Shown here: piece after piece, positions 23,243-36,544 of the stretch
How positions within the stretch are numbered: position 1 is the first letter of the stretch
Layout of the letters: the number at the start of each line of letters is the position of its first letter
From: Omphiscola glabra
Taxonomy: Eukaryota; Mollusca; Gastropoda; Lymnaeidae
DNA length: 64,000 bases
Assembly (NCBI GenBank): GCA_964017045.1
Contig: OZ024795.1
Span: forward strand, 26,341,366 to 26,405,365
Reading direction: 5' to 3'
Position numbers and translations under genes: made by a program
The notes under the pieces: generated by a model
The model's database searches: none
Seen by the model: the letters and a program-made list of their open reading frames with translations, nothing else
What the model was told of the DNA's origin: nothing

Positions 23243-23828
23243 AATCTGACGCCAGACTTGATAGAATATTCTAGCGCAGAGTTATTCCGCCTTCGTGCCA
23301 GCCGAGGTTACACACCTTCTTGGCTTTCCTTTTCTTTCCATGTAATCAATACCGGCACTTGACTTAAGAGTCATTTTTTCTAGATGTCATTTAAGATGAA
23401 ACAAGAAGATTAATTTTGTTATCTTCTAAAAAAGAAAAGGGTCTTGTAAATAATGGTGTAAAATCGATAAAATCATTCCATGATAAAGTTTTGTAGTGTC
23501 CTGAAATTAAATTGTGAAACACCCTTTTCTCATTCTGCAACCAAAGTTGTATCTGTTATTATTCATTTCATTAAAAATAATTTAATTGCACTATGAAATA
23601 CATCATTTCTGAAAGTGATAATAAGAAAAACATCAATTTTAAAGATTACAATATTAAATCATCATTTCTACAGATGACACTTCCAAAACTGAACAAAGCT
23701 CACATCACATAAGAAGCTATACAGTGAAAGAGAATATTTGCGTACAATATGTCTGAAGAAGGTGTTATTAAATTTTGATATTTGAATTAAGCCCCCTAGT
23801 TTCCATATTCAAAATGGTCAAAATCTTG

Positions 23829-23874
<46 letters not shown>

Positions 23875-24887
23875 TATATATATATCTTCTACTATTTTCT
23901 TCTATATTTCGAGGGCCCAAGATCAGTGTATTAATCACTCTGGCTCTATACACACATGTATCACATCGTAACACTGACATAACAGTATGATCACTCATAG
24001 CGATAAATACAGTCATCTGTACTCAGTGTATTCGCTGGAGTATTTGACGAACGTAATGATCCTTGATGTTTCCGTCCCTGATCAACAAAAACCAAAGATC
24101 ATCAAAAAGACAGAAATAAAACAGATATGTTAAGAATATTATGTGTAATTAATTAAAAATTCCACCCCGAAATAAGCGTCCTGTGGCGAGGACCGCCATC
24201 GTATTCTTTCCTTACTTCCGCGTTAGTAATGATTCCACAGTTAGTGGTCCTCACAATGGTCTATTAAATCATCTTTCATTTAACAGATCATGCGGTTCCA
24301 TAGTTAATCTCTCAATTTAAAGGTTAAAAATCAGTTCTCGTAAAACTTGTACCACAATAAAAGTTTATTTTGTAAAAAGCATTAACAAAATTGTAAACAT
24401 ACATCCTGAAACACGTAAACAGCACGTTTATCGCTAATTCAAAAAACGTGTTTTCTCTCAGCGCCAAACGAAATTAGCGCCAGCGGATTAACTGCACCTT
24501 ATTGCCCCATTCATTCCTCACTGTGCATTAGATCGCGGCCAGGGTCCCCTATTCCACCTGTTCCCTCCCCCCAGTACTCCCCGCTACTTGTTTTTTTCCT
24601 TCTGTCACCACGACGTAAAACAATATTTGTATTGCGGGGCGACAACCAATCAAGCATCGATTTACTTGTGGCCGCCATGCCACTTGGCTCCCCTTGCCAG
24701 CCTAAATTCACCGACTTTGCGGTTAACAATATGAAAGTAAAAATGAAGTATCACCAAAGTAATGGCTGTTGGTATGTGTATTATTATAAGAGAGGCAGTG
24801 GTGGTACCCTGATTTACTTTTTAAAATAGTGCAACATTTCTACAAAAGATTTTAATTAAATAATGTGTTTAAATTAGGAGCCGTTCC
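23243..24887. other. Intergenic, nothing recognised
   Basis: AT-rich, with a GC-richer patch at about 24475-24720 that gives two short opposite ORFs without recognisable domains. Confidence 0.5.
23829..23885. repeat. (TA)n microsatellite
   Basis: Nearly pure alternating T and A, with a single aa interruption near 23871. Confidence 0.95.
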
Positions 24888-25050
24888 CCAACTTCATGTG
24901 TCCTTATTGTAAGATACCCAATGGTAGAGTTTCATGTGTCCTTATTGTAAGATATCCAATGGTAGTGTTTCATGTGTCCTTATTGTAAGATATCCAATGG
25001 TAGTGTTTCATTTGTCCAAATTGAAAGATATCCAATGGTAGAGTTTCATG
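24888..25050. repeat. 38-bp tandem repeat, ~4 copies
   Basis: Unit catgtgtccttattgtaaga plus tatccaatggtagtgttt. Confidence 0.9.
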
Positions 25051-25370
25051 GTAAGGAGAAAAACAATGGAGTTTAGAGAATGTTGATTACAGCGAATGAA
25101 TTTAGTTAAAACGTTTATTTTAAAGATATTAATAATGCTAATAATCACATAAATAAAATGGAATGGTTAGCTTCCAAAAAAAAATGATTTGGAAAGTAGG
25201 GCACGACACTATATGACAGGGGACATATAAATGCGCACACATACACATGACGTTTCAGCAAAGTGCAATAGAGACTATAAAGCGTCTTTAAAATATAAAC
25301 AGAAGTGTTACGAAAATGGACAGTCATTCCGAATAGATTTATTCTCGTATATTTTATTAATGTTTTAAAT

Positions 25371-25464
25371 AGGGTATATGTATTTTCCAATGGCCCTAGG
25401 CGACCCCCGCGAAAGGGTCGTTCGACCCCCAAAGGGGTCGCGACCCACAGGCTGAGAACCAATG
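25371..25464 (+). mobile_element. SPIN-like hAT element, copy 3, internally deleted
   Basis: Only the right part remains (gtatattttcc-like block, ggccctaggcgacccccgcg, ggtcgcgacccacag, ctgagaaccaatg). Target duplications ttttaaat (25363-25370) and ttttaaac (25465-25472) are still recognisable (7/8), so the left terminus was lost by deletion inside the element. Confidence 0.72.
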
Positions 25465-25472
25465 TTTTAAAC

Positions 25473-26154
25473 CAAAACTTGAAAGTGACGTAAGTGCTAA
25501 GAAAAGGGGAATGAATGCAAGTGAATTCATCTGACGATTTTTTTGATTCAAAGAACAAACGTAACGAGAATTTACATGAAACAAACTTCGAGTGCTTTTG
25601 ATAATATTTATGCGATTTTGAAAATTTTCCACGAACAGGGCTATTGATAGGATCCCGTTATTGGAAATTCAAGCCGGCTTGTCGAGTCGTTAGCGCTCTG
25701 CGACGCGATGATGAATCTGGCTATTAAAGCGACGCATGATTGAAAGGCCCACCGGCGTCTGGCGGCGGTCCGTGGCCCAACGGTGAGACTGGCTGGAAAA
25801 GGGACAATTTCACATGTTGTTCGTGGCGACCTGTACTTGCACTAACCGGCGGACGACAGAAAGCGGTGCCGTGGCTGAGGTTGGGTTGTGTTTGGTGGGA
25901 TACCTTCGGGTTTATTTGGAACAAGGGATAGGAGCGCTGCTGATACATTTATCCCAGGGGATAGACATATAATCTTATAGGTGAGTGAAAGCTTAACTGT
26001 AGATTGTGAAACTAATGCAATATTCGATTACTTACATTCACCGGCAGTTGACGTTAATTGTGTACCTGTGTTGTTGATGTTGTTTTCTTTTTGGATGTAA
26101 ACAAAGGATTTTTCATGAAATTGCGTAATATAATGTCTGCTATTTTTGGCAGGA
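25473..26154. other. Intergenic, nothing recognised
   Basis: Includes a GC-rich patch at 25680-25930 with ORFs on both strands but no family signature. Confidence 0.45.
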
Positions 26155-26440
26155 TGTGTACTCTAAGTGGCATGATTTGTGCTATGTGTCATGGTGCGTC
26201 TTCTTATATGTGTCTTAATGTGTGCTGTCTGTGGTATGATGTGTGCTATTTGTGTCATGTTGTGTGCTATCTGTGTCATGGTGTGTCCTATCTGTGTCAT
26301 GGAGTGTCCTATCTGTGTCATGATGTGTGCTATCTATGTCACGATGTGTGCTATCTTTGTAATTATGTGTGCTATCTGTGTCATGATGTGTGCTATCTGT
26401 GTCATGATGTGCGCTATCTGTGTATGATGTGTGCAATATT
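26155..26440. repeat. 21-bp degenerate minisatellite
   Basis: Unit tgtgctatctgtgtcatgat plus g, about 13 copies, degenerate at the left. The Cys-rich ORFs it creates (YLCHDVC repeats) are products of the period. Confidence 0.9.
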
Positions 26441-26767
26441 TGGTATCATATCTGCTAGCTGGTCATTCATGACGTTCACTATCTGTTCATTGAAGTTCTG
26501 TGACAAAAACGGTGTAAGATTGGCTGCACATTTAGATAACGGCCAATAAAGGAGACATTTAAATATTTATGGCAGACAGGAGCTAGCAGCCTGCGCGTAA
26601 GATCAGTTTTTTTATGTCGTGTTTAGAAATTTCCTACAAAAGAAATACTGTGGGGAATTTTTAAGTGCTCCAGGGGGAAACTACAATGAGTTAAAGGCCA
26701 ACCTGTGTTATTTAACTAATACCAATCCACATTTTCGAATAGATATAAGTTGTTTTCTTGCCTCGTA

Positions 26768-27098
26768 GCAATAATAATAATAATAATGAAGTTTATTTGA
26801 AAAATCACGCTTAATCCCCAAAGGCTCGAAGCGCGTTACAAAGTCAAATCTAGGAGATTATACTTATATGTTCGATGTTCGAGGGGTCTCACTGCTGCCA
26901 GTGAACTCCATCTCCCCATCTCCGGGTTTGAATTCAGAGTTGCCTTCTCTTAGATGGGTTGCCGTCCAAGGTTAGCGGGTCCTATCCACCCGGGGTGCTG
27001 GTGGTGTTTTTTTTGCTTGACTGGGCTTTAGCGGGGATTGAACTCCTGACCATTAGCTTGATATTTTCTCAGTTCAGACCACTCGGCCACCCAGCACC
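26768..27098 (-). mobile_element. tRNA-derived SINE
   Basis: Read on the minus strand from 27098. A tRNA-like head carries an A box in ggtggccgagtggtc (complement of 27077-27097) and a B box in ggtcaggagttcaatcc (complement of 27035-27051). A body follows, then a tail with ttcgagcctttggggatta ending in (ATT)n at 26770-26788. The head is of Leu/Ser tRNA type. Similar SINEs are common in molluscs; I did not assign a family. Confidence 0.72.
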
Positions 27099-27497
27099 CA
27101 CAATGCTGTCCATGTACAGTGCTTGTGATCTAATGCTGTCCATGTACAGTGCTTGTGATCTAATGCTGTCCATGTACAGTGCTTGTGATCTAATGCTGTC
27201 CATGTACAGTGCTTGTGATCTAATGTTGTCCATGTACAGTGCTTGTGATCTAATGCTGTCCCTGTACAGTGCTTGTGATCTAATGCTGTCCATGTACAGT
27301 GCTTGTGATCTAATGCTGTCCATGTACAGTGCTTGTGATCTAATGCTGTCCATGTACAGTGCTTGTGATCTAATGCCGTCCATGTACAGTGCTTGTGATC
27401 TAATGCTGTCCATGTACAGTGCTTTTGATCTAATGCTGTCCATGTACAGTGCTTGTGATCTAATGCTGTCCATGTACAGTGCTTGTGATCTAATGCA
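27099..27497. repeat. 30-bp minisatellite, ~13 copies, abutting the SINE head
   Basis: Unit atgctgtccatgtacagtgc plus ttgtgatcta; nearly identical copies. Frame-preserving, open on both strands. Begins at the last base of the SINE's tRNA-like head. Confidence 0.95.
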
Positions 27498-29440
27498 GCG
27501 CTGTTTCTTCTTTAAGTCCTTTTTCAATTATTTTAATCCATCAAGGTGGCGGTCGTAACATAATGGTCATTGTGAACATGATAAGTCCTCAAGAAACGAT
27601 TTCGTGTTAGATTTAGAATGGTTTCTGGTCTGCCAGACAACCCATTAACGCTTCCTCTTTTATAAGCCACTACCCCAAGCCTGTGTTTTATCATTGTTAT
27701 TGCGAGCATGAGCTTCTTGTCTTGGTATTTATTGTGTTGTGAGTCACCATAGTTGCGACAACAAAACGTGTCGTGAGTACTGAACTAAATGTCACATAAA
27801 ACAATGATTTCTAATTGCTGCTTTTAAATGACACATACTAAAATTGTTCATCTGAGTCAAGCTTCGTACTCTTCTCTGCTTATGTTAATACAAGCATGAG
27901 CAAATATATCAGGTATACGAGGAGGCCCTGCTACCCGACATGGTTTCTCCAGAGTTCAGTTGGAGTTCGTTATTGAATAGTGAAGGATTATACGCTTTTC
28001 TTGACACCACTCTTCAATGACGTCCTCCTGACCTTTTAACTCTCTCTCTCCCTCTCTCTCTCTCTGTGTGTGTGTGTGTGTATATTCCTGTCTTTGTTAT
28101 CTCAAACAAACATCTCAATGTGTACACGTTGTTAAATGTAGGGAAAGAACTGTTACAGAAAGGTGGAAATGGACGGAGCGTCAGGAACCAGTGTCAAAAC
28201 AATGATTGACGTTGTGTTGAAAATCTATTCTAGTTGTTGCTTCTTTTTATCTTTGTATTTTAATAAGGTACAGATACAAACAAGTATTACATACAAAAAC
28301 AATGAGATAATTTCTTAGATAAATTATAACTTGAAGCTAGCACAACTCATTAGAAGCTTTAAATTACTCTAAATAACGCATGTATCCTGCTGACCTTTAA
28401 CCTTTCCTTTGGATTCGACCCTCATTTCGAAAATCGTGCATGCGCGCTAAATGAAAGACATGCGCGCTAAATGAAAGGCATGCTTGCTAATGATCAAATA
28501 GCATGCGTTATATCAACAATGAGTGTTTGATAAAATGCCTGATAATTTGTTGACTGGCGAATTCTTCCAAAGGAATTTTAATCTCTACACCCTCTCATGT
28601 GTTGAGTTAATAAATCGGAATTTAAATTGTTTTGCTGTTGTATTTTTAGTGTGTAGCAGGGGCAGCGTATATTTAATTTATGTTATCATCCACAGTAAGA
28701 TAAAATGTACACCATTTATAGCTTATGAATTTATATCGTTGTTATGTAAGTAGAATTTGTTTTCAAAATCTAATATCACTGGGATACAAAAGAAATGTAT
28801 GATAAATGATGAGAGATATGAGGAACACAATTTAACGAAGAGGTTTCATTGATAAATTCTGAAATTTTTCAGAGTTGTAGTATTTGATATTCGTTGTAGC
28901 TGGTTCTGAGACATAATACGTACAGTTGTATCTAGAGTCCATTTTAATGTCAAGAAAATTACAAGTCTTTATTTGGAATGGTTTTCTTTAAAAACAAAAT
29001 TAAAGTTAAAGCAAATACCTCTTCCTCCTATCCCCCGGAATCCCCCACCCTCCCCAAAACAACTCACTCCTGCATTCCCCACATTTGTGTCTGTGTGCCT
29101 ACCTGGGTACATCCCCCTTACTAGCAGATTTGTTTATTTCAAAGAATTTCATTTCGATTAATTTGTGTTGTATCATATTTTAATTCTCAGAGAATTCTTA
29201 GCTTATTTCTTTTAACCTACAATTGTAACAGATGCACACACACAAATAACAACAAATAAGCAACGTTTTCTCCCCTCAAAGTCTTGTCTAAAATAATCAG
29301 GACATTTGGTTCATGACGTCGAGGACAGCTGTGAAGATAATTATGACAAGCCTATGGCGACGACGGCTTTCCAGTGTCAGATTATAGCAATCAGATTGAA
29401 CCCGCCGCCTGCCCCAAACTGTCACAAAGATGTATGAACA
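27498..29440. other. Intergenic, microsatellite and short duplications only
   Basis: (TC)n(TG)n at about 28040-28081, and a threefold repeat of catgcgcgctaaatgaaag at 28438-28492. No gene or RNA recognised. Confidence 0.5.
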
Positions 29441-32400
29441 ACTAGCGAGTACCCGGCATGTGTTGCAATGCCACTCATCGAAATAAAGTGTCTGTGTTTT
29501 AATAATGTAAGTTCTTCTAATAAACACCTTTTTTTAACCGTCTGGTGAGTATTCGAATTAATTAGAAGGTTTTAAGAAGGGTCAGCAGACCACACGCAGC
29601 TGTCCGTGTGGGAAGCATGGATTTTCCAAATTTAGTCCCAAAACTTGTAGCGATTGATCCCCCATGCAATAGCTATGTTTGAAATTATATTTATATGGCT
29701 CATTTATTACATATAAACAAATTTAGGGCCTCCTGCCCCAAAAGTAATATTGTGAAATATTTGTACTAAATCAGAAACCTATTTATTAAGTCACATATAC
29801 AAAATGAAATGTCACAGTTTATATGTAATGTAATTCCACCCACTTATGCAATAGCTCTGCTTGACGTTATATTTACATAGCTCATATAAGAAAAAAAAAG
29901 AATTTAAGCCCCGGCCCATAGCGGAATATTGTAAAATATTTGCACTTCTTTAGAAACCTAATGCGGCCTGCACACAACAACTCACTGAAAGTTTATCGCA
30001 TTCAGATAAATAGTATAGGAACTCATATGGAAATTATATTTAAATAGCTCATATTAGAAAGAAAAAGTACTATAGGGCCCCGGTCCAAAACTGGTAATTC
30101 TTTGTAAAATGAATGGGTTTTGATATTCATGGATATACTTTTGTAAATGTATTTACGTTGTGTTAACGTCATTGATTTTCTTAATTCGTAAAATGAGAAT
30201 ATAGCATCTATCTTTCACAACAGTAATATCATTGGATTTAAAGATATAAAATTGTACACACCCTATTTCCTAACCCCCATATATATGTACCTAAAAAGGC
30301 AAATTATTTGTCAAATTCATTTTGAGACGTATAGTGTGCTGCCTTGTGCAAATTAAACTATTGAATTACACCTTCCCCCTCCCCCAAACAGAGTTTTAAA
30401 GAAATTAATAAAATCATCCACGGGATTGTAATCCACTTACTTACGCAAAAACAATTTTTTTGCATTTTACATGCTTTGTTCTTATTTAAATGAGTAATAA
30501 GTGCATTAGTGGATGCTATTTGGATATGTAGTTTCACTGTACTGATTGCATTAAACGGCATTTTCGTTTTAAAAGTATATTTAAAGGTTAGGTTTTTTTG
30601 GTGGTTTTTTTTTAATAATTTATAAATTTCATAAATTTATATTTTTGGAAAGAATAAAAGTAAAAATTTATTAAATGTTAAAAATAAAAAGCAAAAATTT
30701 TATTTTATTTTTTAAATTGTAGCAATTTAAAAAGCAATCTATTATATTTATTAATTTTACTTTTAGGAAGGGGGAAATACATTATAAATTTTATTACGCG
30801 CGGTTATTAAATCAGATAAATTTTTGCATTGAATAAATAGACAATTTGAGTTCTGACGTCATTTGCGTTATTATTTAAAACAAATTAGTTTTACTTTTAT
30901 TAGGCAATATTTGGAACGTACTTAAAAATGCACTAAAATCAACAGATGTTTTGGTTTCACCGATAAATGTGATTACATTGTAATTCTTTGATCATAATTT
31001 GTTTTATTAATTTTCATAACTTTCAACCACATATAAAATATTTAAAATAGTTCCTTAGTTGTTACTCCAAATTTATTTGTAATTTATATTATTAATACTT
31101 AAAATTTTATTAAAATTAAAGCGAATATATAATATATTTTTTTGCATTACCATTGATTCGAGTTCCTTAAAATAATAGAAGATAACTATGATTTTTTTAA
31201 AAAATGGGAATGTATTTAAATCGTATCGGTTCTTTGGAGTTACGGCCAGCATAGATCATTCTTATATAATAGATGTATTACTACATCATTGCTATTCAAA
31301 ATCACAACACATTTACAAAGCTATATCCGATTCTAAAATACGTCACACAATTCAAGCTTATTTATAAAAACAACAAAAATACTCTCTACACTAAACATGC
31401 AAAAACGTGTTTTCTCTGCTCTTGCTACAAATTAATGTCTGTTGGCATTTGTTCAAGGGCTGTTGTGTTGATAGCTCTGTTTGAAATTATTTTGATAAAG
31501 TTTGTTAAAGAAAACAAAACGAATTTAAGGACATCGGCTCATGCGAAATATTGTAAATGTTGTTCTAATTTAGAAACATTTGCGGGAGCGCGCATATCAA
31601 TTCACCAAAGTTTTTATCGCAATCGGATGAATGGTATAGGAATGCATGCGATACTTATATAGATAATATAAGGGTGGAAAACGAATTAAGGCCCCCGCCC
31701 AAAAACGGAATATTGTAGAATTGTTGTATTACTTCAGAAACCTACTTATTATATCACAAAATTAAAAAAGAGAAACATATTACTGAAGTTGTATCGCAAT
31801 CAGATAAATGGTATAGGAGCGCATACGTATATTATTTTTTACAAAGCTCATATAAGAAAAATAACGATTTGGGGCCAACGGCCAAAAACGGATTATTTTA
31901 AAAGTGTTGTAATTAATTCAGAAACCTACTTATTATGTCACACACACAATTTAATGTCGCTATTTGTATTTGATAAAAAATCGATCATTCCACACATTAG
32001 CTCTGTTTGAAATTTTATTTGTATAGCTCATATATGAAAAATAGAACATAGGGCCCCTGGCTCAAAACAGAATATTTTAAACGGTTGTAATAATTTGAAA
32101 AGCTTTGCGGACGTGGTAAAAACATTTTACTAAAGTTTTATCGCATTCAGATGAATGGTATAGGAGCGCATACCGAAATTATTTTGTACAAAGCTCATAT
32201 AAGAAAAAAAAAGAATTTGGGGCCAACGGCTGAAAACGGAATATTTTAAAAGTATTGTAATTACTCATTAACATGCGCAATCTTATGGACAACCTTTCAA
32301 AAAAGTTTTGTTGCAATCACATGAATGGTGTAGGAGCGCATACGGTTTGAAATTATATTTATGTAGCTCCTATCAAACAATAACGAACATGGGGCCCCTG

Positions 32401-33074
32401 GCTCAAAACGGAATATTTTAAAACGGTTGTAATAATTTAGAAACCTTTGTGGGCATGCTCGCAACATCTCGTCAAAGTTTTAGCGTATTCTAATAAATGG
32501 TGTAGGAGCGCAGACGAAATCTATTGTTTACAAAGCTCATTTAAGAAAAAAAAAGATTTTGGGGCCAACGGCCAAAACGAAATATTTTAAAAGTGTTATA
32601 ATAACCCAGTAAAATGCGCGAGCTCATGGAATACAACTCTCCTATGTTTTGTCGCAATCGCATGAATGGTGTAGAAGCGCATTCGGTTAGAAACTATATT
32701 TATATAGCTCATATAAGAAAAAACGAACATGGGGCCCCTGGCTCAAAACGGAATATTTTAAAACGGTTATAGATATTTCCAAACCTTTGTGGGCATGCTT
32801 GCAACATTTTACAAAGATTTAGCGCATTCAGACGAATGGTGTAGGAGCGCAGACGGAAATATGTTTTACAAAGCTCGTATAAGAAAAAAAATTAATGAAG
32901 GGCCAACGGCCGAAAACGAAATATTTGAAAAAAATTTTAATGACGCATTTAAATGCCCAGGTAGGTGGCCAACAACTCGCCAAAGTTTTGTTGCAATCGC
33001 ATGAATGGTGTGTGAGCGCATATGAGACATACAGACATACAGACAGACATACATTCATTTTTATATATATAGAT
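29441..33074. repeat. ~170-bp repeat array, possible single element
   Basis: Marker atgaatggtgtaggagcgca recurs at 32324, 32494, 32664, 32834 and 33004, exactly 170 apart, and more loosely at 31627, 31806 and 32153. Related monomers also occur at about 29650-30100; 30110-31440 is AT-rich and unrelated. Each monomer has atagctcatataagaaaa, a ggggccc or gggccaacggcc block, and aaaacggaatatttta. The left limit actagcgagtacccggcatg and right limit tttttatatatatagat may be element ends. Confidence 0.75.
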
Positions 33075-33189
33075 AAGATAAATAGCAATCGATGCTTCAG
33101 AGCTCTTCGGTCATAAGTTTTACACAAGACGCGGGGAAATAGGGTCTCTTTAGCACAAATCAGAAAGATATACAATTAAATATTAGCAA

Positions 33190-35760
33190 AATTTAGTAGG
33201 AGATTAGTTGACGTTATTTGTGGAATTGCCCAGACCTAATTGATGTTTTTCTTTCCATGCTTGGATGCCCATCTGCTGTAGATCTTTTGCCACATCATCC
33301 ATCTATGCAAGCCTGGGTCTGCCTTTTAGCAGTTTTCCTCTGATATTTTGGTTGTGCACCCTTTCATTCCTCTGTCGTTCTGCATTCTCCCAAGTTCCGT
33401 ACCAAGCGTAGCCTGCCCGCTTTTAAATTTCCTCAATAAGTCTATACAGTTCCTGTTTGGTTCGTATTTTTCATCCATATTCCGTATATTTTCGAGAAAA
33501 CTGTTCTTTCCCATGTGTTTAATCGATTTTCTGCCGTTTTTGTTACGGTCCTAGTTTCGCTTGCGAATGTCACAACTGGTCTCAATACAGTTTTATATAT
33601 AGTTTTCTTTGTTTTTCTTGTAATGTTTTTTTTTACTTTTAAGTAGTTTTTGACTACTGCAGTATGCATTGTTTCCAACCGATATTCTTTATTTTATTTA
33701 TGTTTCTTTTCATTCATTGATTTCTTTCATGTATTAAGTTTCCTATGTATTTGAATTTATTTACTTTTTCAAAGGTCTGGTTTCTAATGTTAATGGTTTC
33801 TTCCGTCTGTTCTTCTCTTAACATAGTCATGTGTTTAATATCGTAGTTGTCAACTTCCAGCCCTGCTGGTTGTGTTGCGTTTTACAATTCAATAATAGCT
33901 TTTGATATGTCTTTACTAGTTTTCCCTAACAATGCTATGTCATCAGCATATGCAAGATTCTAAAAAGGTTGGTTGTAGAGAGTGCCTATTGGTTATGGGT
34001 CTTGGGTTTCCTTCAGAAAGTATCCTGTGATTTTTCCTCGGGTATCAATATGTATGCTTCGTATAACTCTCTTTAATGTCGGGATTAAAAGCATTCAAGA
34101 CAGAGTCTCCTTGTCTTAGGCCTCGTCCAATCTGAAATTCCCTTGGATATTCTCCCGGAACATTGATTTTGCTTTTGGAATTGTTTAAATTGTATCAGTC
34201 TTATCAGTTTTTTGGGCATGCCAAATTTCTGCAGTCTCATATAGATATTTTCGTTTGTTGTTGTCATAGGCCATTTTATAGTCCACAAAGAATTGATGTA
34301 CTGTGATATTATATTCGTAATATTTCTCTAATAGGCATCTGATTTAAAAAATTTAATCAGTCGATGATCTGTTTTGTCTGACTCTACATGAGTATTCATC
34401 AATTTTTTTTCAGTTGTAGTCTGTTGGCAATTAATTTTGTCAGTATGTTGTATGTAAAATTTAATAAGGAAATTCCTCTGTAGCCTTTCTTGTGTATTGG
34501 GGTTATTAGTTATGTTTCTTAATCTGTTGGAATTTTCTCTTCTATTCAAATTTTAGCTATTAGTTAATGTTGAGTGTGTAGTTCTCTTCCTCCATATTTA
34601 ATACATTCTTCTGTGACGATATCTTTTACAGGGGCTATGTGTTTTTTTATAGAATTGATTACTTCTGTAGTTTGTTTCAAATTTGGGGAGTTTATTAAAA
34701 GGTCTGGTCCTTCCTGTGGTGTTTGATAATCTTCCTCTTGTCCATTGTCTGCATTCAGTATTCCCTCAAAATATTCTGCCCACCTGTCCAGTACTTTATC
34801 TTCATGAACATTCCTCTTATATTTCCCTCTCTTGATAAGTCTTCAATTTTTTTTAGTTTAGCTTTTTCCCATTTTCCCCACACTTTTTCGAGTCTTTCCT
34901 GCTGGCTTTATTGTATATTTGTCTCATATTTATTGTTTCCTTTTGTTTCATGGTCATTCTTCCCTTGTTCCTTTCATCGACAGTCTTTCTGCCTTCATTA
35001 TCAAACCAGCCTACTCTCTTGTTAGTTTGCTGAAATCCTACTACTCTTTCTGCTGATCTTTTAATGTCATTTTTTGTATCCTATCCTACTATTCAATTTA
35101 GTTGTTTTGTTGTTCATTTCCTCAAGTTATGCTTCTAATTCATTTTGGTATAGGCTTTTGTGGTTAGTGGGTCTTTGGTAAGTTTTAGGTAATATTTATC
35201 GTTGTCTCTTTGATTTCAGCCATTGTGAATGTTGCTTATTCTCTGGTCATATTTAACCCTTACAAGTAGGTGGTCATAGTCTACATCTGCTCCTCGGTAG
35301 CTTCTTACGTCTACATGGTGAATTTGATTGTGAGTCATCCCTTTTCCTGAAGCAAAGTCTGAGTCGGATCCCACTATAATTGGATTTTTCATGTAGACTC
35401 TCCTGGCCAATAGTTAGCATAAACACTTTTTCTTTCCCTATTTTGGAATTAAAGTCGCCAATCACTATGTCGCGGTGCCTCTTCATAAATCTTAAAGTAA
35501 TTCTTTTATATGACCTTATGTATCTTCGGTGGGAGCAGGAGCTTTTATAGTGTTGTTGCCACTATAAAATGTAGTGTAGTCTTTTGTCTTGAGGATGTCT
35601 GCCTTTTTTCATCGAATCTCTTGCAAAACAACAATAGAGATTTTATATTTAATTAGTTTAGTTATTGGTTGGCCAAGGCTCCTGCTCTAAACAGGTTTAG
35701 TAAGTTTCAGATTGCAATACAAAATTCTTGTCTATAGCCATGCATGGGTCGAATTCCATT
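33190..35760 (-). pseudogene. RTE-like LINE, decayed
   Basis: Minus-strand non-LTR retrotransposon ORF, in pieces. Endonuclease part at 35486-35216 (DIVIGDFNSKIGKE, SLHEKSNYSGIRL, DVRSYRGADVD). Reverse transcriptase part at about 34500-34085 (VDYKMAYD-like, PKKLIRLI, GISDWTRPKTRR). C-terminal part at 33678-33200 (TVLRPVVTFASETRT, LNTWERTVFSKIYG, KGRPRLA-MDDV). Many frameshifts and stops. The APE-type endonuclease and the tail fit the RTE group seen in molluscs and often annotated as craniofacial development protein 2-like. Confidence 0.8.
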
Positions 35761-36544
35761 AGAATCAGTCCGTGTTTTTGTTTTGTTGTTTGTCTTTCGT
35801 AGCGTTTATTTTTTTACATGGTTGGGTTGTTAGCCCTGCACACAAACGTCTATGGGACTGTCCCTTACAGCTCTCTAGGTAGCTGCCTTAATTTTCAGGT
35901 AAGGTTCACTAGCCTTTGTGGATCCCTCCACTTCTCACAAGGCAGTAGGTTCTGATTTTGGTAGGTGACGAGAAGTAAGATCTTGGTGTCTTTGTACTCA
36001 TCTACCAATGACGATAGATGTCTACTTTGTTAGGCTATGTCTCCCACTTCATCCGTCGGGTCAGTGTAACCAATAGCAACTGATACTGATACACCAAACA
36101 CAACCGGTTTCTTGCACGATAATGTTTATTCTCCAAGAATTACTTAAATATCGCTTATATGTAACTTACGACTAATCATCAAGTCGTTTTAGCCAAACAC
36201 TAAGCAACATACTGTCGTATAACGGCCATCTATCCACTATAACAACAAATAAACTAACGCGTCATTTCACTTTACCAAAATGCGTCACAACACTCTCACA
36301 CAATAGATACAGCTACACATATAATCTCTAACTAACATCTTTTACGTACCAAACATAACAACAGTGATCTACACATAGCAACAATGATTATACCCTTGAC
36401 AGTCGGCCCCGGCTAGTTCATTTACCCAGTTCTCACCAGTAGGCGCTCAATGGAAGATCAGTATCTACGCACGAGGATCCACTACACTGGTCACCTGTTT
36501 TCATGTCTTCGAACCATCACCATCAAGGGGATCACTGTGCTTCT
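35761..36544. other. Between LINE fragments, nothing recognised
   Basis: Probably the 5' part of the minus-strand LINE plus unknown sequence; no readable domain. Confidence 0.4.

Noticed and set aside
24511..24830. GC-richer patch with ORFs on both strands as a gene
   Set aside because: No domain, signal or splice context; short overlapping ORFs only.
27069..27558. ORFs on both strands over the 30-bp array (MLSMYSACDL / RSQALYMDSI)
   Set aside because: Frame-preserving repeat next to a SINE, open on both strands, no codon or splice evidence.
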